The position numbers and the translations under genes are program-made. A DNA stretch of 64,000 nt from Agroathelia rolfsii (Eukaryota > Basidiomycota > Agaricomycetes > Amylocorticiales > Amylocorticiaceae): the NCBI GenBank assembly GCA_018343915.1, contig JABRWF010000004.1, forward strand, positions 1,240,001 to 1,304,000, read 5' to 3'. The notes below the pieces were generated by a model, which was not told the DNA's origin, searched no databases, and worked only from the letters and a program-made list of their open reading frames with translations. This document shows, one piece after another, positions 23,852 through 35,953 of this stretch (its first letter is position 1; every line of letters begins with the position of its first letter).

Positions 23852-26750
23852 ATGGTTTCCATTGCGGAAAGCGTGTCATTGTCCCTCCAAGCTCTCTCGA
23901 GGTCTGCGTCCAAACTAAGCCTGAATGACGAACCATCAGAGTCCCCGGCACGGTCGGGTTCAAGCATATATTCCACAGCAACTTCCTCACAAGGCTCCCT
24001 GAATGGTTATAATGATGGTGAATATTCAAGTTATCAGCCACGTTCACCTTGACATCTTATACACCCAAGAGGACCTTACCATCACCAATAAGTCGAGACG
24101 GCAGCTGGCAAGCGATTCTGCGAATGGCAATGAGTGCGTTTTGTAAATTTTTTTAGGGTATATTTTGCAGCTCTAATGAAAGCTAGTGAACCGGGGCTAA
24201 AGTACCTGGCCCTGTCAAACATCCTTACTGAATTGCAATACGCAATATCCGATATTCAAACTCGCATGTTCGGTGCGTCCAACTTTGGTCATCTTTATTA
24301 GTTACTGACCAATAAGATGTTACAGAATTACAAGAGCTACGACACAGGGCTTCATCAGCTTCGAACTCGAGTGATCTTCCTAACACCATCCAGCAATTGA
24401 ACACAGATCTTCACGAGAAGTTGTCAAGTGGCGCAAGTAACATGACGACTGCGTATGACCTGATTCAGTTCTGTTCAAAGTTTCCAGATCAGTCTTTGTC
24501 TATGCCTTCCGAGCTTGGGGAGAAGACAGATTTAACGAATCTCCGTCGCAAATACGAAGATTTAGAAATAGAGTGGAATAGCGTTGTCGATGAGTCTGAT
24601 GTACTGCGAGCAGAGATCGAAGAGGATAAAGCACTTTCAAGATTGAGAGATTTAGTCCAAGACGCAGATGGACTCATGACGACATTGGAGAAGTTCGTAA
24701 ACAAGGCGCAGGTACGTACACCTATCTATATCTGACCTCTGTTTGATCTTGACATCTCTCTACTTCAAAGGAGTTTGTTTGGTCTGTGCAACACGATTCC
24801 CATGGGATTACGCCTTCCTGGTCATCTGATTCGAATGTCACCAACGATCTTGTTAACACTCGAATTGAACAGTACGCAACAGCCTCAGCTTCCTATGAGC
24901 GCAACAAAGAGTACGTGTCTCCATAATGATCTAACTTTCTACGGGACTAACATGCCGCAGCCACTACCTCAAGGCTACGAGCAGAAAGATTTTTGAGGCG
25001 GAGAAACTTGTGCAAGATCGTTCCACCAAGAACGGTGAGGCGCTTCGCCGCATTGCAGAACTTCAACAGAGATGGAAAAGCTTGATCGATCGAATATCAC
25101 GTACGGATACTGACATGGAACGTGTAAGAAGAATTATTCATAACGAGGAGCCCCTGCCGAGTGAAACTGAATCGGTGGCATCCATGAGCACCGCTCACAC
25201 GCAGCCTACTCGTAATGGAGATAATGTGTCATCTTCCGAGACCTCCAAGAATGGCGCCACAAGTGCACTATCAAATACTATCTCACCTCTCCGAAAGCTC
25301 GCCAAACGATTCACGGGCTCCAAGTCACCTGTTCCAACCACACCGGCAAGCACGAAGCCTCGAAATACTCGAACACCACAATCCGAGCCAGTACCAATAC
25401 TCCGTAGAAAACGCACCTCCCTATTTCCATTCAAAGGTGGCCAACCAACATCACACATGGATATACCTTCTTCAGAGAGTGAAGCTAGTACCCCGGAAAC
25501 TCCCAAAAATCGCCGTGTTTCAGAGTCAAGTACCGTCCGCAGTGTGCCTGCTAAACAACGTTGGAATAGCTCAACAAGGGTTGAACAAGCAGATCCCATA
25601 ACCACGTTTAAGGCGACACCATCCAAGCGCCCTCACGCAATGAACATGTTTGCGGATGCACCTCCTGTTCCACCGTTGCCGTCCCCTCACGGGCGTAGCC
25701 TCTCGCGCAGCTCCATGGCCACATCTTCTAGACCTTGGTCACCCGTTACTTCTTCTGTTTCCACCACAATGACCTCCAACACCTCAAATGCATCCCACAA
25801 GCCACAAACATCACGGCCACCATCCCGGACAGGCCCATTGGGATACAGCACTCCTGGCCGCCCGGCTTCCCGTGCTGCGCCCACAACCCCGCGTTATCCC
25901 ACTCGGCCACCATCTCGCGCCCAAACCCCAAGTGGCAATTTTGTACCCAGTCACATCCCTACGCCTTCCAGAACTTTTATGAGGCAAGTTTCGGGTGGTG
26001 TTGATGATCCATCACCACCATCGCTTCCGCGCCGTGCTATGTCACCATCTGGTGACGAATACGTGGCATCACCGCGCCCTCCAAGTCGTGCTGGAGAGCC
26101 TCGGTCGATGATACCAATTTTACAAGTTTCTGCTGCCTCGCGACCTTCTTCGGCCATGTCTAGTTATGTAGACAACTCCTACGCCTTCCGAGATACGGCA
26201 CGGCGTGCCCAGACACCCGATGCGTTCTCTTCGAGAAAGCTCACACCTCAGAAGAAGGCGCCACCGTCGAGCTTCCGCGATGCTATCTCGCGCACCGCGT
26301 CGTCCGTCTCAGGCACCAGTTCACGCCCAAGCTCTCGTGTGGGTGCCAGCACGCCTGCGTTCGATTATGGGCCTATGCATGAATACATTCCCACGAACCC
26401 GAAGGACCCACTTGATATGGAGGTGGCGATGATTGTCAACTCGATCCCCCATGGGCTTCTCATCGAGCGTGTGGATCCGCCGCTGAGGAAGACACCTGCC
26501 GAGGGCGAGGAGGTCAGGGCTCAGTACGCCTTCTCGAATCAGCTGGGCAGGAAGGTCATCACCTGCAAGCTGACTACGTTGACACGAGTCAACAAGGGAA
26601 GTGGGCCGGATCTCACCAAGAAGGTTATGTGTCGGGTGGGCGGTGGTAAGCATATCTCCATTCTTTTCCTCTATTTGGGTATTTGATTCGTCTAACGCTG
26701 CATGTAAACTAGGCTGGCAAGACTTGAGTGTATATATGGCTAGTCGGTAG
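23852..26750 (+). CDS. GAR (GAS2) domain microtubule-associated protein with N-terminal coiled coil
   Basis: This is a predicted cytoskeletal linker of about 850 aa. The N-terminal third is helical/coiled coil with a Kar9- or spectrin-like look (TELQYAISDIQTRMFELQEL, LRRKYEDLEIEWNSVVDESD, LRDLVQDADGLMTTLEKFVN, then EALRRIAELQQRWKSLIDRI). The middle (about 25150-26330) is Ser/Pro/Arg-rich and disordered, with several RPPSR words and a SxIP motif (SHIPTPSR, about 25953-25976), the EB1-binding signature. The C-terminus is a GAR domain: YIPTNPKDPLDMEVAMIVNS, AQYAFSNQLGRKVITCKL, KVMCRVGGG, and after a last intron WQDLSVYMASR. GAR domains bind microtubules in animal GAS2 and spectraplakins. No calponin-homology domain is present. 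Introns are confined to the first 1.2 kb, plus the one before the final exon. Confidence 0.8.
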
Positions 26751-27266
26751 AAGGCTTGTTGTCTTTCAAGACATCGATGGTTCTGTTTTTTTCTTTGCTT
26801 GTTTTCTGCTCTATTTACCATTTTATACCCTCCCATGTCACTCCATGTCCATGCACCATATACATATACTCTATATTTCTTTTCTCTTCATCAGGTTAAA
26901 CGATTTCGTTTTCTTTATGTTGCGAAGATTCTGGATATACATTTTATAATTGATTTTTTGCTGTCGAACTCTTTCTGTTGTCTTTTTTTTTTTTTTTTTA
27001 ACAATCATCATCTCCCTCCAACACAAAGGTATCGATTGCATTTTCATATTATTCCTCTTCTTTTCCACCATGATTATACGCATACATCCATATAAGCATA
27101 CATAATTGCCTCATCCTTCACCCCATGTAAACGTGTTCGCTACGCAATCGGTACTTTCTATTCCCATCACTTGCCCTGAATGCAAAAGACCTAGAGCTGT
27201 GGGTTTTCAATGATTGAGCCATTATGACATGACACATCATATTGAATCGGATTGCATAATAATGCT
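26751..27266. other. Intergenic, pyrimidine-rich 3' flank
   Basis: This is the T-rich downstream flank of the GAR gene, including a run of about 15 T (26986-27000). No coding signal was found. Confidence 0.4.
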
Positions 27267-27269
27267 ATT

Positions 27270-27737
27270 AGCCCTATTCAATTCTGTTCAATGCAGTTAT
27301 TCAAGCTCATGTTTGGGCAATCGACGATATTACAAATGGTTCGAGGACTCTGCCGGAACAAATGAGCCACTAAAGGCGACGACGTGGCTGAACCACCTGA
27401 ACACCGAAATCATTGTTCAGTCCGTTCAGTTCAGTGTTTCGTATTCAAGATTCGAATCTCTCATCTTCATCCTCCTCCCCAGAGCCCACTCTCCCCTTGT
27501 ACATAGCACAAAAACCACTCATTAACAACGTTTTCACGTAGTCAATATTACAAATAACTTCAATAATACCTCCTCCTTGAGCTTGATTGAGGAATGAAAT
27601 GAAATGAAGTTAGAAATTAGCATTTTATACCTCCAGCTTTGTCAGGATAAATGTTCTTATCACATTATCATTCACAACAAAAAATTCCAAGCTCTATGAC
27701 TGAACGTGAAAGCGCCTGAACAGAATTGAATAGGGCT
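27270..27737. mobile_element. MITE-like element with 21-bp perfect terminal inverted repeats
   Basis: The left end at 27270-27290 reads AGCCCTATTCAATTCTGTTC plus A. The right end at 27717-27737 is its exact reverse complement (TGAACAGAATTGAATAGGGC plus T). The outside flanks are ATT on both sides (27267-27269 and 27738-27740). Because the terminal bases are ambiguous, the target duplication could be ATT with the element as listed, or TA with an element at 27271-27736. The interior of about 425 bp is AT-rich, has no coding frame of note and no transposase. The size and structure fit a non-autonomous DNA transposon; the superfamily cannot be fixed (TA would suggest Tc1/mariner, a 3-bp duplication PIF/Harbinger). 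Confidence 0.65.
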
Positions 27738-27740
27738 ATT

Positions 27741-28490
27741 TGGAGTATACATTCAAGAGTCCTGCGTAATTCTCTTGTCATCGAGTGCATCCAGATCCGA
27801 GTTGTAATCATGACTGACAGTGCCGCATATGCCGCTTACTCCCCAGATTGTACGACTGCAAACCGGTTAGTATATAAATCGTATTTCCGAGTCAACCAAC
27901 GTCATTTGCACAGCCATCCGGTCGATGGTCGGAATCCGGCTATCACGACGGGCGATCATTGCCGGTGAAAATCTGCCAATGTTCTTCTAACTGCAGACAT
28001 TGGAACCTCTCCCGGCTCCTGGCTCCTGGCTCCTGGCTATTCTATTGCTCTGAACTATGGTAACAGCACCGGGACTCATACGCTCCAGATATCCAAGGCT
28101 CATAGGCTTATGTTCAACTCTGTTTTGAGATGCGTGGTCCGCGGGACCTAGAGCTTTATTTATCTATAATTCATAATCAAGTTTACGCAGTCGCGTCTTG
28201 TTTAGCCAAAGATTGCCCCGAATGTCTAGGACACGTTTGAACTTTAACTACAAATTGCTGATAGAGTAACGTGTACTTAGTACTCGGCGCGGAAAGAGCG
28301 CGGCATGCGCAGATCCGTCCGCGGCTGTCGCCGCCGTCGAAGCCATGGCTTCTTCATATCTTCTTTCCGTCTTCTTTGCGCGACGGCATCGTGTGCCGCA
28401 ACTACATGACGAGGTTTGTCACTACTGAGCGGGACAGATATCCCACCCGTTCTGACAGTACTGTAGATGGTCATTTTTATTATGGAAGGG
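27741..28490. other. Intergenic, upstream of the reductase gene
   Basis: This stretch has no recognisable gene. A short GGCTCCT tandem repeat (about 3.5 copies) lies at about 28014-28038. The rest should include the upstream control region of the adenylate-forming reductase. Confidence 0.4.
28014..28038. repeat. GGCTCCT heptamer tandem repeat
   Basis: The heptamer GGCTCCT is repeated in tandem about three and a half times in non-coding DNA. Confidence 0.7.
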
Positions 28491-28497
28491 TATAAAA
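28491..28497 (+). promoter_or_regulatory. TATA box of the adenylate-forming reductase gene
   Basis: TATAAAA lies 124 bp before the ATG at 28621 with no competing gene between, a normal distance for a fungal TATA promoter. Confidence 0.55.
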
Positions 28498-28620
28498 GTG
28501 CTAGGTGTCTATGTGTATTTGCCTCATCAATCTCACAAGCAAACTCACTACCACTCCTCAAATCGACACAATCTCAATCTCCTATTTTATAAACCACCCA
28601 TACATAATCTATAATCGACC

Positions 28621-31600
28621 ATGTTCTCTACTAATTCTCGCTCTGTCCCTTCCGGGGAGAACGCTCTGCTTCATGAGCTTCTTGACTTCAACATGTTACG
28701 CAACAGCGATAAACCTTTCTTCACTTTTGCCTTTCCCGGACAAGACAAGCCAACAGAAGTGACATACTTCGAGTTTGGACGAGCAGCACATCGTGTTGCT
28801 CACTATATCCGGCCGGATCCTTTCTCTGGCAATGACAACGAAGTCGTCGCTATCTTGGCTAACATCGGCACTCTTGCTTATCATGCTGTCACTATGGGCG
28901 TTCTTCGTTCCGGATTGACTGTAAGTCAGCTGGATTTGATACCACATCCTGTGTTTTACTGAGCATACGGCAGCCATTCCCCATGTCTCATCGCAATTCA
29001 GCAGCAGCAGTTATCAGCATGTTGCAGAAGACTGATTGTCACCGCATCTTGACCACGCCCCGGTCCGAAAACACCACAACGGATGCGCTTATTGATGCCA
29101 TTCGGGTAGAGTGTCCTTCGAACTTCGCTCTGAGCATAGAATATATTCCGCATCCGGACGTAATTTACTCCCGCCTTGGGCGTGAATTGAACGATGACTC
29201 TTTCGAGGCTTATCCTCCAAAGAAGCGGTCTCTGGAAGATGTCGCCGTTTATTTGCATAGCAGTGGTAGCACAGGCTTCCCCAAACCAATTCCTGAAACT
29301 TTCAAGACACTCTTGCTATGCTGCAAGATGGGTAGGTTACACTAACTTGCTTCTGCTTTCTATACTGATAGTGTCTGCCTGGTTTATAGAAGCGACGACG
29401 GATCGACTCAAAGTTAATCCACCTCTTGAAAGACTTGGTACTTTTGGTCTACCGCCATTCCATGCCTTTGGTGGGTCATGTTTTCTTTTCTTATGAGCTG
29501 AATGTGCCAATGGTTTTTGCTAACAATTATTATAGCTTTCTTCGTAGAGCTGATGGCTAGTCTGGCCACATCTCTTGGTGTTTGCATCCTTCCACCTACT
29601 AGCGCCTCACTCAAGGGAGACTCCATATCTATCGCATCTGCCTATGCGCTTCCTTTGGCCCCAACATCGGACAACATCATCGAAAATGCACGCAGTACCC
29701 GTGCTGAAGGCATAATGACCGTACCAACCTTCCTGGCTGACTGGGCAACCGAAGCCAATGAAGAGAAGCTCTCTGTCCTTCGCGGCATGCGGATCGTTGG
29801 TTTTGGTGGCGGACCTCTCGCATACGAAAAGGGTCAATTCCTTGTTAACCAGGGGGTGAAGGTTAGAAGTTTGTACGGTGGCACAGAGGTATGTCGCTTT
29901 ATCATGTTGACGTATCTCTTAATCTCAACGAGTATTTGAAAGTTCAACATGGTGGCCCATTTATGGGTATCTGAAGACCATGACTCCAAAGACTGGAATT
30001 ATGTGAAGTTCAGCAAGCGCGCACACATTGACTGGGCTCCTCAAGAAGGCGATGATAATACAGAAGAGGGTTCCAAGACATTTGAGCTTCGATTCTTGGT
30101 AAGTCATGCATTGGTCGTATTAGCAAGCATAGCAAAGTTCATGAATATCTAAATAGCCATGTGAGACGCACAATCTTGCTGTCTTCAACTACACTACCGA
30201 AGTCGAAGTAGACGGAAAGAAGAAGGAGATCAGTGGATATGCGACTTCTGATTTACTGCAAAGACATCCCACTAAACCAAACCTTTGGAGAATGTATGCT
30301 GTACCTCTAATATCCTGTATTGGCCGCTCAAAACTATTCTTTACAGTGTTGGCCGTCAGGACGATGTATTGATTCTTTCCACGGGTGAGAAGACCGTCCC
30401 TGCGCCCATCGAAGAAGCTATTGTCGCAGACAAGCGCATTCGAAGCGCCGTTCTCTTTGGTCGCGGACGCGACCAGGTCGGTGTGCTCATCGAACCTGCT
30501 AGATACGATCAAGATGCTTCTGTATTCACTGAGAGTGTCTGGCCTACTATTGCAGCTGCCACTGCAGCTTCTCCTGCTTTTAGCCGTATCTTCAAGCATA
30601 TGGTCCTGGTAACAAAGGAGGATAAACCTATGTTGAGGGCTGACAAAGGCACGATTAAGAAGAAAGCCACCATTGCTGCTTACGCTAAAGAGATCGATAT
30701 TTTGTAAGAGTATCTTCTTTTTGTTCAAAATTGAATAGGTGAATTAACTTCTAACCTAGGTATGAAGCTGCTGAGAAGGCGGCTGGTGCCGTTGAACCCC
30801 CCAAGAGCTGGTCAGAGGAGAATCTAACGACATGGCTTGTCAATCAAGCTGAGGCACTTTTGCCGCCGACCTCAAGTCGTAAATTCAACCTCAGCCGCAG
30901 CGTGTTTGACCAAGGATTTGATAGCTTGAGTGCGACATTCTTGAGGAATCAGATCGTCGCTGCGCTGCAGAACTCCAAATCTACAATCAAGTCGTTAGAT
31001 TCGCTCGCTAAGACACTGCCGCTCAATATTATCTTCTCGCATGCCACCATCAGCGATTTGGCCAAGTATCTTGCACAGCTGGTGTCCACTGGCGATGTAC
31101 ATGTCTCATCGGAGGACTTGGTCGCCGAAAAGACCAGGATAATTGAGGACACCATCGCACGACTTTCGGCAGGCTTCGATGGTCAGAAACGGACTGGGTC
31201 TCTTATCACGCCTGCTGTTATTTTGCTCACTGGAACCACCGGTGGCCTGGGCTCGTTCCTTTTGGCATCACTCCTGCAGAACGAGCAAGTAAAGAGGGTG
31301 TATGCGTTCAATCGTCCAGGCAGGAAGCCGACGAAGCAAAGGCAAAGCGAAGCCTTTGCTGATCGCCATCTCCCCGTTGATCTGCTAGACGGCGACAAGG
31401 TTGTCTTCGTTGAGGGTGACTCGGCGGCTGAGAACCTCGGCTTGGATTCGTCGCTCTATGAAGAGGTATGTGCAACAGGCCACTTCACTATTAAATCATA
31501 GCTCACATACCTTGTAGATTCGTACAAGCGTGACCGCAATCATTCATAATGCCTGGAGACTTGACTTCAACCTTACTCTGGAGTCATTTGAGCCGCATCT

Positions 31601-32516
31601 GCTTGGTACAAGGCAACTTATCAATCTTGCTCTCTCTTCTGAAAACGTTGATTCCATCCGATTCTTATTTACTTCTTCCATTGGTACTACACAATCATGG
31701 CCGAAGGACAAGGGTCCATACCCTGAGGAGATGCAGCACGAAGCCAAGTATGCCATAGGTGCTGGATATGGCGAAGGCAAATATGTCTGCGAACGAGTAA
31801 GTGTTCGATAACATCGTATTCTAAGCTTCAATCTGACGAAAGAATTGTGTAGGTACTGGAGAATAGTGGTCTACAAGCCACCTCATTCCGTATCGGCCAG
31901 ATCTCTGGGCCCGTCTCTAGCGGCTATTGGGCGACAACGGATTGGGTTGCTTTACTTGTCAAGTCGTCTATTGCCATGGGCTCCTTCCCAGACTTGGCTG
32001 GTACCGCGGCGTGGGTGCCATTCACAGCAGTATCGGATGCCATTACGGACACGCTTTTCTACTCCAACGTCCCTCCTTTGGCGTTGAACATTGTACACCC
32101 AAGACCGGCGAAGTGGACGAACATTATGTCAGCTGTTCGCAAAGCGGTCATAGAGACAACAAACGTTGCCGGTGATGCGGATCTCCCCCTCGTTCCCTTC
32201 CCTCAATGGTTTGCTCAGCTGGAAATAGCCGCGCAAACAGCTAGCGAACAGACTCTACAGAATATGGTATGTACTGTAAACTCGCTGGGTCTTCTACGCT
32301 ACTCATTAACTTTCTCTACAGCCTGCTGTAAAAATTATCGACTTTTTCGGCAGCTTCCTCTCGGGAGAGTCTGAAGAAACAGCGGAGACCACAGGTTCTC
32401 ACCTTTCGACGGACAAGATGCAAGCTATCAGCGAGAACATTTGCACACTGAAACCCGTAGGCAGCGAAGACGCCAAGGCCTGGGTGCGATACTGGAACTC
32501 GAAGGGGCTCTTTTAA
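28621..32516 (+). CDS. Adenylate-forming reductase (A-T-R domain, NRPS-like)
   Basis: This is a stand-alone three-domain enzyme of about 1,100 aa. It is expected to activate a carboxylic acid with ATP, load it on a phosphopantetheine arm and release it by NAD(P)H reduction, usually as an aldehyde. The adenylation domain contains VAVYLHSSGSTGFPKPI, FGLPPFHAFA, SLYGGTE, WRIVGRQDDVLILSTGEK and a catalytic Lys region near KGTIKKKATI. The carrier domain has SRSVFDQGFDSLSATFLRN (Ser is the attachment site). The reductase domain has the Rossmann motif LLTGTTGGLGSFLLASLL, FTSSIGT and a YGEGK (YxxxK) active-site motif, ending WVRYWNSKGLF. The order matches basidiomycete aryl-acid and alpha-aminoadipate-like reductases. 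About ten introns were placed. No other biosynthetic gene flanks it, so the substrate cannot be predicted. Confidence 0.92.
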
Positions 32517-34440
32517 TATATATTATATGATTTGATTTGACTACTGTGGATATCTCTTCATTAGAACTCGCTTGTTACCATCGATTACTACATTTCCGGA
32601 TAAACTTTTAGATTAGCATGCCAGTGTGCAGCACATTACTCATATGTTTAATATATGCTACGTGATGACACAATTGATTCGGCAATGAGCACTGAGTATT
32701 TGCCTGTGTGAAACACACCTACTCTCAGCATAAGCAACCCCTAGTTTATGATCATAATATCATTTGTTCCACCGACATACACGTTTTTTTGAAGAAAAAA
32801 AAAAGACGCTATTTGCTAAAATGACTAGCTACCTGATGAGCATTATTTTGTCATCGATCACGTACACAGAAGTTTGTGTTCGAAATCGGTACCAACTATC
32901 TTGGGCTTAATCTATTTTAAGTGATGATAAAATAATTCGCTTAGATACATCCATGTGAAGTTTCTTGGGATGCATAAGCGGTTCCGAAGACAAACATCAA
33001 ATTCATCCATATCGGTGAGTTGATGTCATAGAAACATCGGCAGCGATACTTTGATTAGCCGCAATGGAATATGTGCTGATGCTCTAATTTATATCATCAC
33101 CTTGAGATCATGCATCAATCTGGCCTGGGCCCCCTTTACAAGATGGCCTATCATGAGGCATTGGGTGCGATCGTATGCCGGTTATGTTATTTCCGACAAC
33201 ACATGTCATTTTGTATTGACTAAATCATAATGTGATGCGGACTGATAAATGAAAGAGGTTCTTAAGCGGTACAATATAGGTCAGAGGAGCTTTGTGATAG
33301 TAAGACTGGTCAGATTCGGTACCGCAGGACTAAGCACAATGCTGGTTATTGTCAAGCCGAAAGACCCCAGACCCTTTGGAGGATAACCTTTCCAAAGTCC
33401 GACATTCAACTCAGAATCCTATTATGACTCAGACCCTGACGTCAACTCGATGTTTCAAGCTTCAAGTACTACCTCAACGTTCTCAACTAATCCGGAATGA
33501 AATCTTAGACGCCTCTGCAAATCAAGCTTTTATAAAACGCCTAAGAGTTCCATGAAGGAACTTGTACTCACTCTGAACATAGGCTACCACTCATACGTCA
33601 TGGTAGTAATCGTCTTGGGCCCTGCCGACTCTGATGCTCAAAATCGTGCTGGAATCCTTCACTGCCTTGGTTTTCTAAATGAATTGAACTCTGAGGTGTA
33701 TCTTGTACATTTAGAATCTTCCGGTAACTTACCGGAGATGTCTGATCGGCCGTACTAAACCTTTCAGAGATGAGTTGCTGCGTTGATGGCGCAGGTCAGA
33801 GCTATCTGCAGTGTGTTGTAACTGCTTGAATAATCTGTTCCAGGACGATGGCCTGTGGAGAAGACACCGCTTCAGGGTTTTTTATGCGAACCATCGCTGC
33901 CGCTACTGGTGCCCTCTACCCATAGAATATTCTGGAAGTGTCTCATGAGCCTCCAGCTCAGGGACTGGAAAGGCGTCATAGATGTTGTGATTTTAATTTG
34001 GGAACTGCTAAAGTCAAGTTTATATTGCCTCTGGACACTCTTCAAACGTCCAGAAATTCCGTAATACAAGCAAATTTATTTGTGCGGTCATAGATGACAG
34101 GGCGTAGATTCGGATTAGCGACGTCAATATCTGGGAATTGAATCACGATGTTGCGCGCATGCAGATAAAACCAAACACTCATCTATGACAATATCCATCG
34201 TCTAACAGGAGAAAGCCAGTGGTTAGGGAGAGTGAATTGCCCGGAACCTCGCTTGACAGGTCTGCCACACTATCATGAATGCACGGACGAGCGCACAAGA
34301 CAACAATGCATTGCATTCAATACTATGCGAACAGCGAGCTTATTTTGCCCCTGGCCTGACCCGTATGACGTCAGTTACTGACTTTTCACATCCTGTCATT
34401 CTATGGGACTAATATTGCAATTTTGCAGAGGCTGTTTGCC
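32517..34440. other. Gene-free stretch of 1.9 kb
   Basis: I see no gene here. Open frames of 60-90 codons on both strands (for example 33349-33555, 33552-33758 and 33855-34064) carry no signature and have no start context. The composition is AT-rich. No long repeat was noticed by eye. Confidence 0.4.
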
Positions 34441-34447
34441 TATAAAA
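34441..34447 (+). promoter_or_regulatory. TATA box of the two-repeat secreted protein gene
   Basis: TATAAAA lies 106 bp upstream of the ATG at 34547. Confidence 0.6.
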
Positions 34448-34546
34448 ACTAGGATGATTTGGATAGTGTCTCTTCAGTCGAGTTCGAATCGTCTATCCCT
34501 TACATCCTCTCCCAGAATCTCAACAAGCCTCTACATCTAATTCACA

Positions 34547-35069
34547 ATGCGTTTCTTTGCCATTGCTGCTGCTTCTATCGCTTTCATTGCTGGTGCACAG
34601 GCCGCTAGTACGTTGAAAAGCTTCATAGCAGTATTTTTCTCTGCCTTGGGCTGATAACCATCCTTTTCATACAAAGTTGTTGACCGTCAGATCTCCGTAC
34701 CCGTTACCGTCAGCTGCATCATTGACGACGACATCGTTGATGTGCTTAAGCGCTGGGGCGAGCCCACGACGACGATCACATCTAGTGCGAGCTGGACGCC
34801 GGTTGGCACGACCAGTTACACGACGGCGACGGTGACATCTACATCTACGCCCTTTGGCGGTTACTGCCCCTGTGATAGCACTGCCAACAAGAAGCGTTTC
34901 ATCGGTATGTTAGGGCTTCCAGAAGTTACCCAGCCGATGACTAACACTCCCCTTCCAAATTTCAGACGAACGCCAGATCACTGTCCCGGTCGAGGTTACT
35001 TGCACTCTTGATTCTGACGTCGTCACCGTTGGCACTACATTGATCGATGTTCTTGGCGACATTCTCTAA
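34547..35069 (+). CDS. Secreted 130-aa protein built from two homologous repeats flanking KR sites
   Basis: I do not recognise the family. The start opens a strong signal peptide, MRFFAIAAASIAFIAGAQA. After a first intron (about 34614-34676) comes repeat 1, DRQISVPVTVSCIIDDDIVD. A Thr/Ser-rich linker follows, then a CPC motif (GGYCPCDS). After a second intron (about 34903-34965) comes repeat 2, ERQITVPVEVTCTLDSDVV. The repeats share RQI(S/T)VPV and C at the same spacing. Dibasic KR follows repeat 1 (DVLKRWGEP) and precedes repeat 2 (NKKRFIDER), so Kex2-type processing could release each unit. The product ends LIDVLGDIL. A TATA box upstream supports strong expression. Role unknown; a secreted peptide precursor, surface protein or effector are possible. 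Confidence 0.7.
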
Positions 35070-35548
35070 ACTTGAATCCCGAGCATGTAAGAAAATCTAA
35101 ATTTAATATCAAGCGTCTGTTCCATGAGACCGATCATTTTCGTTAGAAACTCTGGAGATCGAGTAAGGCTAGTTAGGAACGTCTCGAGACCTTAGAGATG
35201 GTCTTTCGGTTGTTTTTGAGTAGTTGTAATGAAATGAATATCAGTAGTGCTATGAATCGTGAAATCGTTCAACTTATTTCTTTTCAAACGGCGTGATCGC
35301 GGCGTTCAAATTTATCCTTTTCGCCTTATTGTATGATGTCTCGCATTGTCAAGATTAAATGATTTGAGATTTAACAGCGTTGTTAGTACCTCATAGAGAT
35401 GAAAAATGTACGATTTCTCATTCGATGGCAGACATTGAGCTCTGACAATGTTATAGCTTGAAAGTATCGATTACTTTATAAATCGAAACCGAGTACATCA
35501 GACTATTCTCTCTGTGTATCTATAACTAGGGTATTAACTCCACATCAA
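35070..35548. other. Intergenic between secreted protein gene and tRNA
   Basis: AT-rich sequence with no coding frame of note; it includes the 3' flank of the secreted-protein gene. Confidence 0.4.
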
Positions 35549-35658
35549 GGCCTGATGGTCTAGTAGTATGATTCTCCCTTCGGGCTTTCGAAAGTCCTTA
35601 CGTAATAAAGACGTAAGCAGCATGGGAGAGGTCCCGGGTTCAATTCCCGGTCAGGCCC
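35549..35658 (+). tRNA. tRNA-Pro (anticodon CGG) with 38-nt intron
   Basis: The acceptor strands GGCCTGA (35549-35555) and TCAGGCC (35651-35657) pair fully. The T-arm GTCCCGGGTTCAATTCCCGG is canonical. The anticodon stem CTCCC/GGGAG encloses TTCGGG, giving anticodon CGG at 35581-35583. An intron lies at 35585-35622, one base after the anticodon, the normal place for eukaryotic tRNA introns. The D-arm word TGGTCTAGTAGTATGA matches yeast tRNA-Pro closely. Confidence 0.93.
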
Positions 35659-35663
35659 TTTTT
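35659..35663 (+). terminator. RNA polymerase III terminator
   Basis: A TTTTT run starts directly after the discriminator base of the tRNA-Pro gene. Confidence 0.75.
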
Positions 35664-35953
35664 CGCTGTTGAATTGATGGTTACTTTTTTACTTTTACTG
35701 ATTTATAAGCTTTGCAGTTGTTCAGCATTTTTTGAGCGATATTTTCATTTTATTGGCATTTCTGTGCCTGGTGTAGCATCCGAAGACGGCATAGCGCAAC
35801 GGTTATGCCAGTACTGTCTGGTGTGGTCAGTGGCTATGCACTCATTCTTATACACTAGCCTCACGTGGACTCTATTGCAGTCGAATAAATTATAAAGATA
35901 TCTACTTGTCCATGACTCATTTCTGTTGGTTGTCGGGTATAATTTGTGCACTA

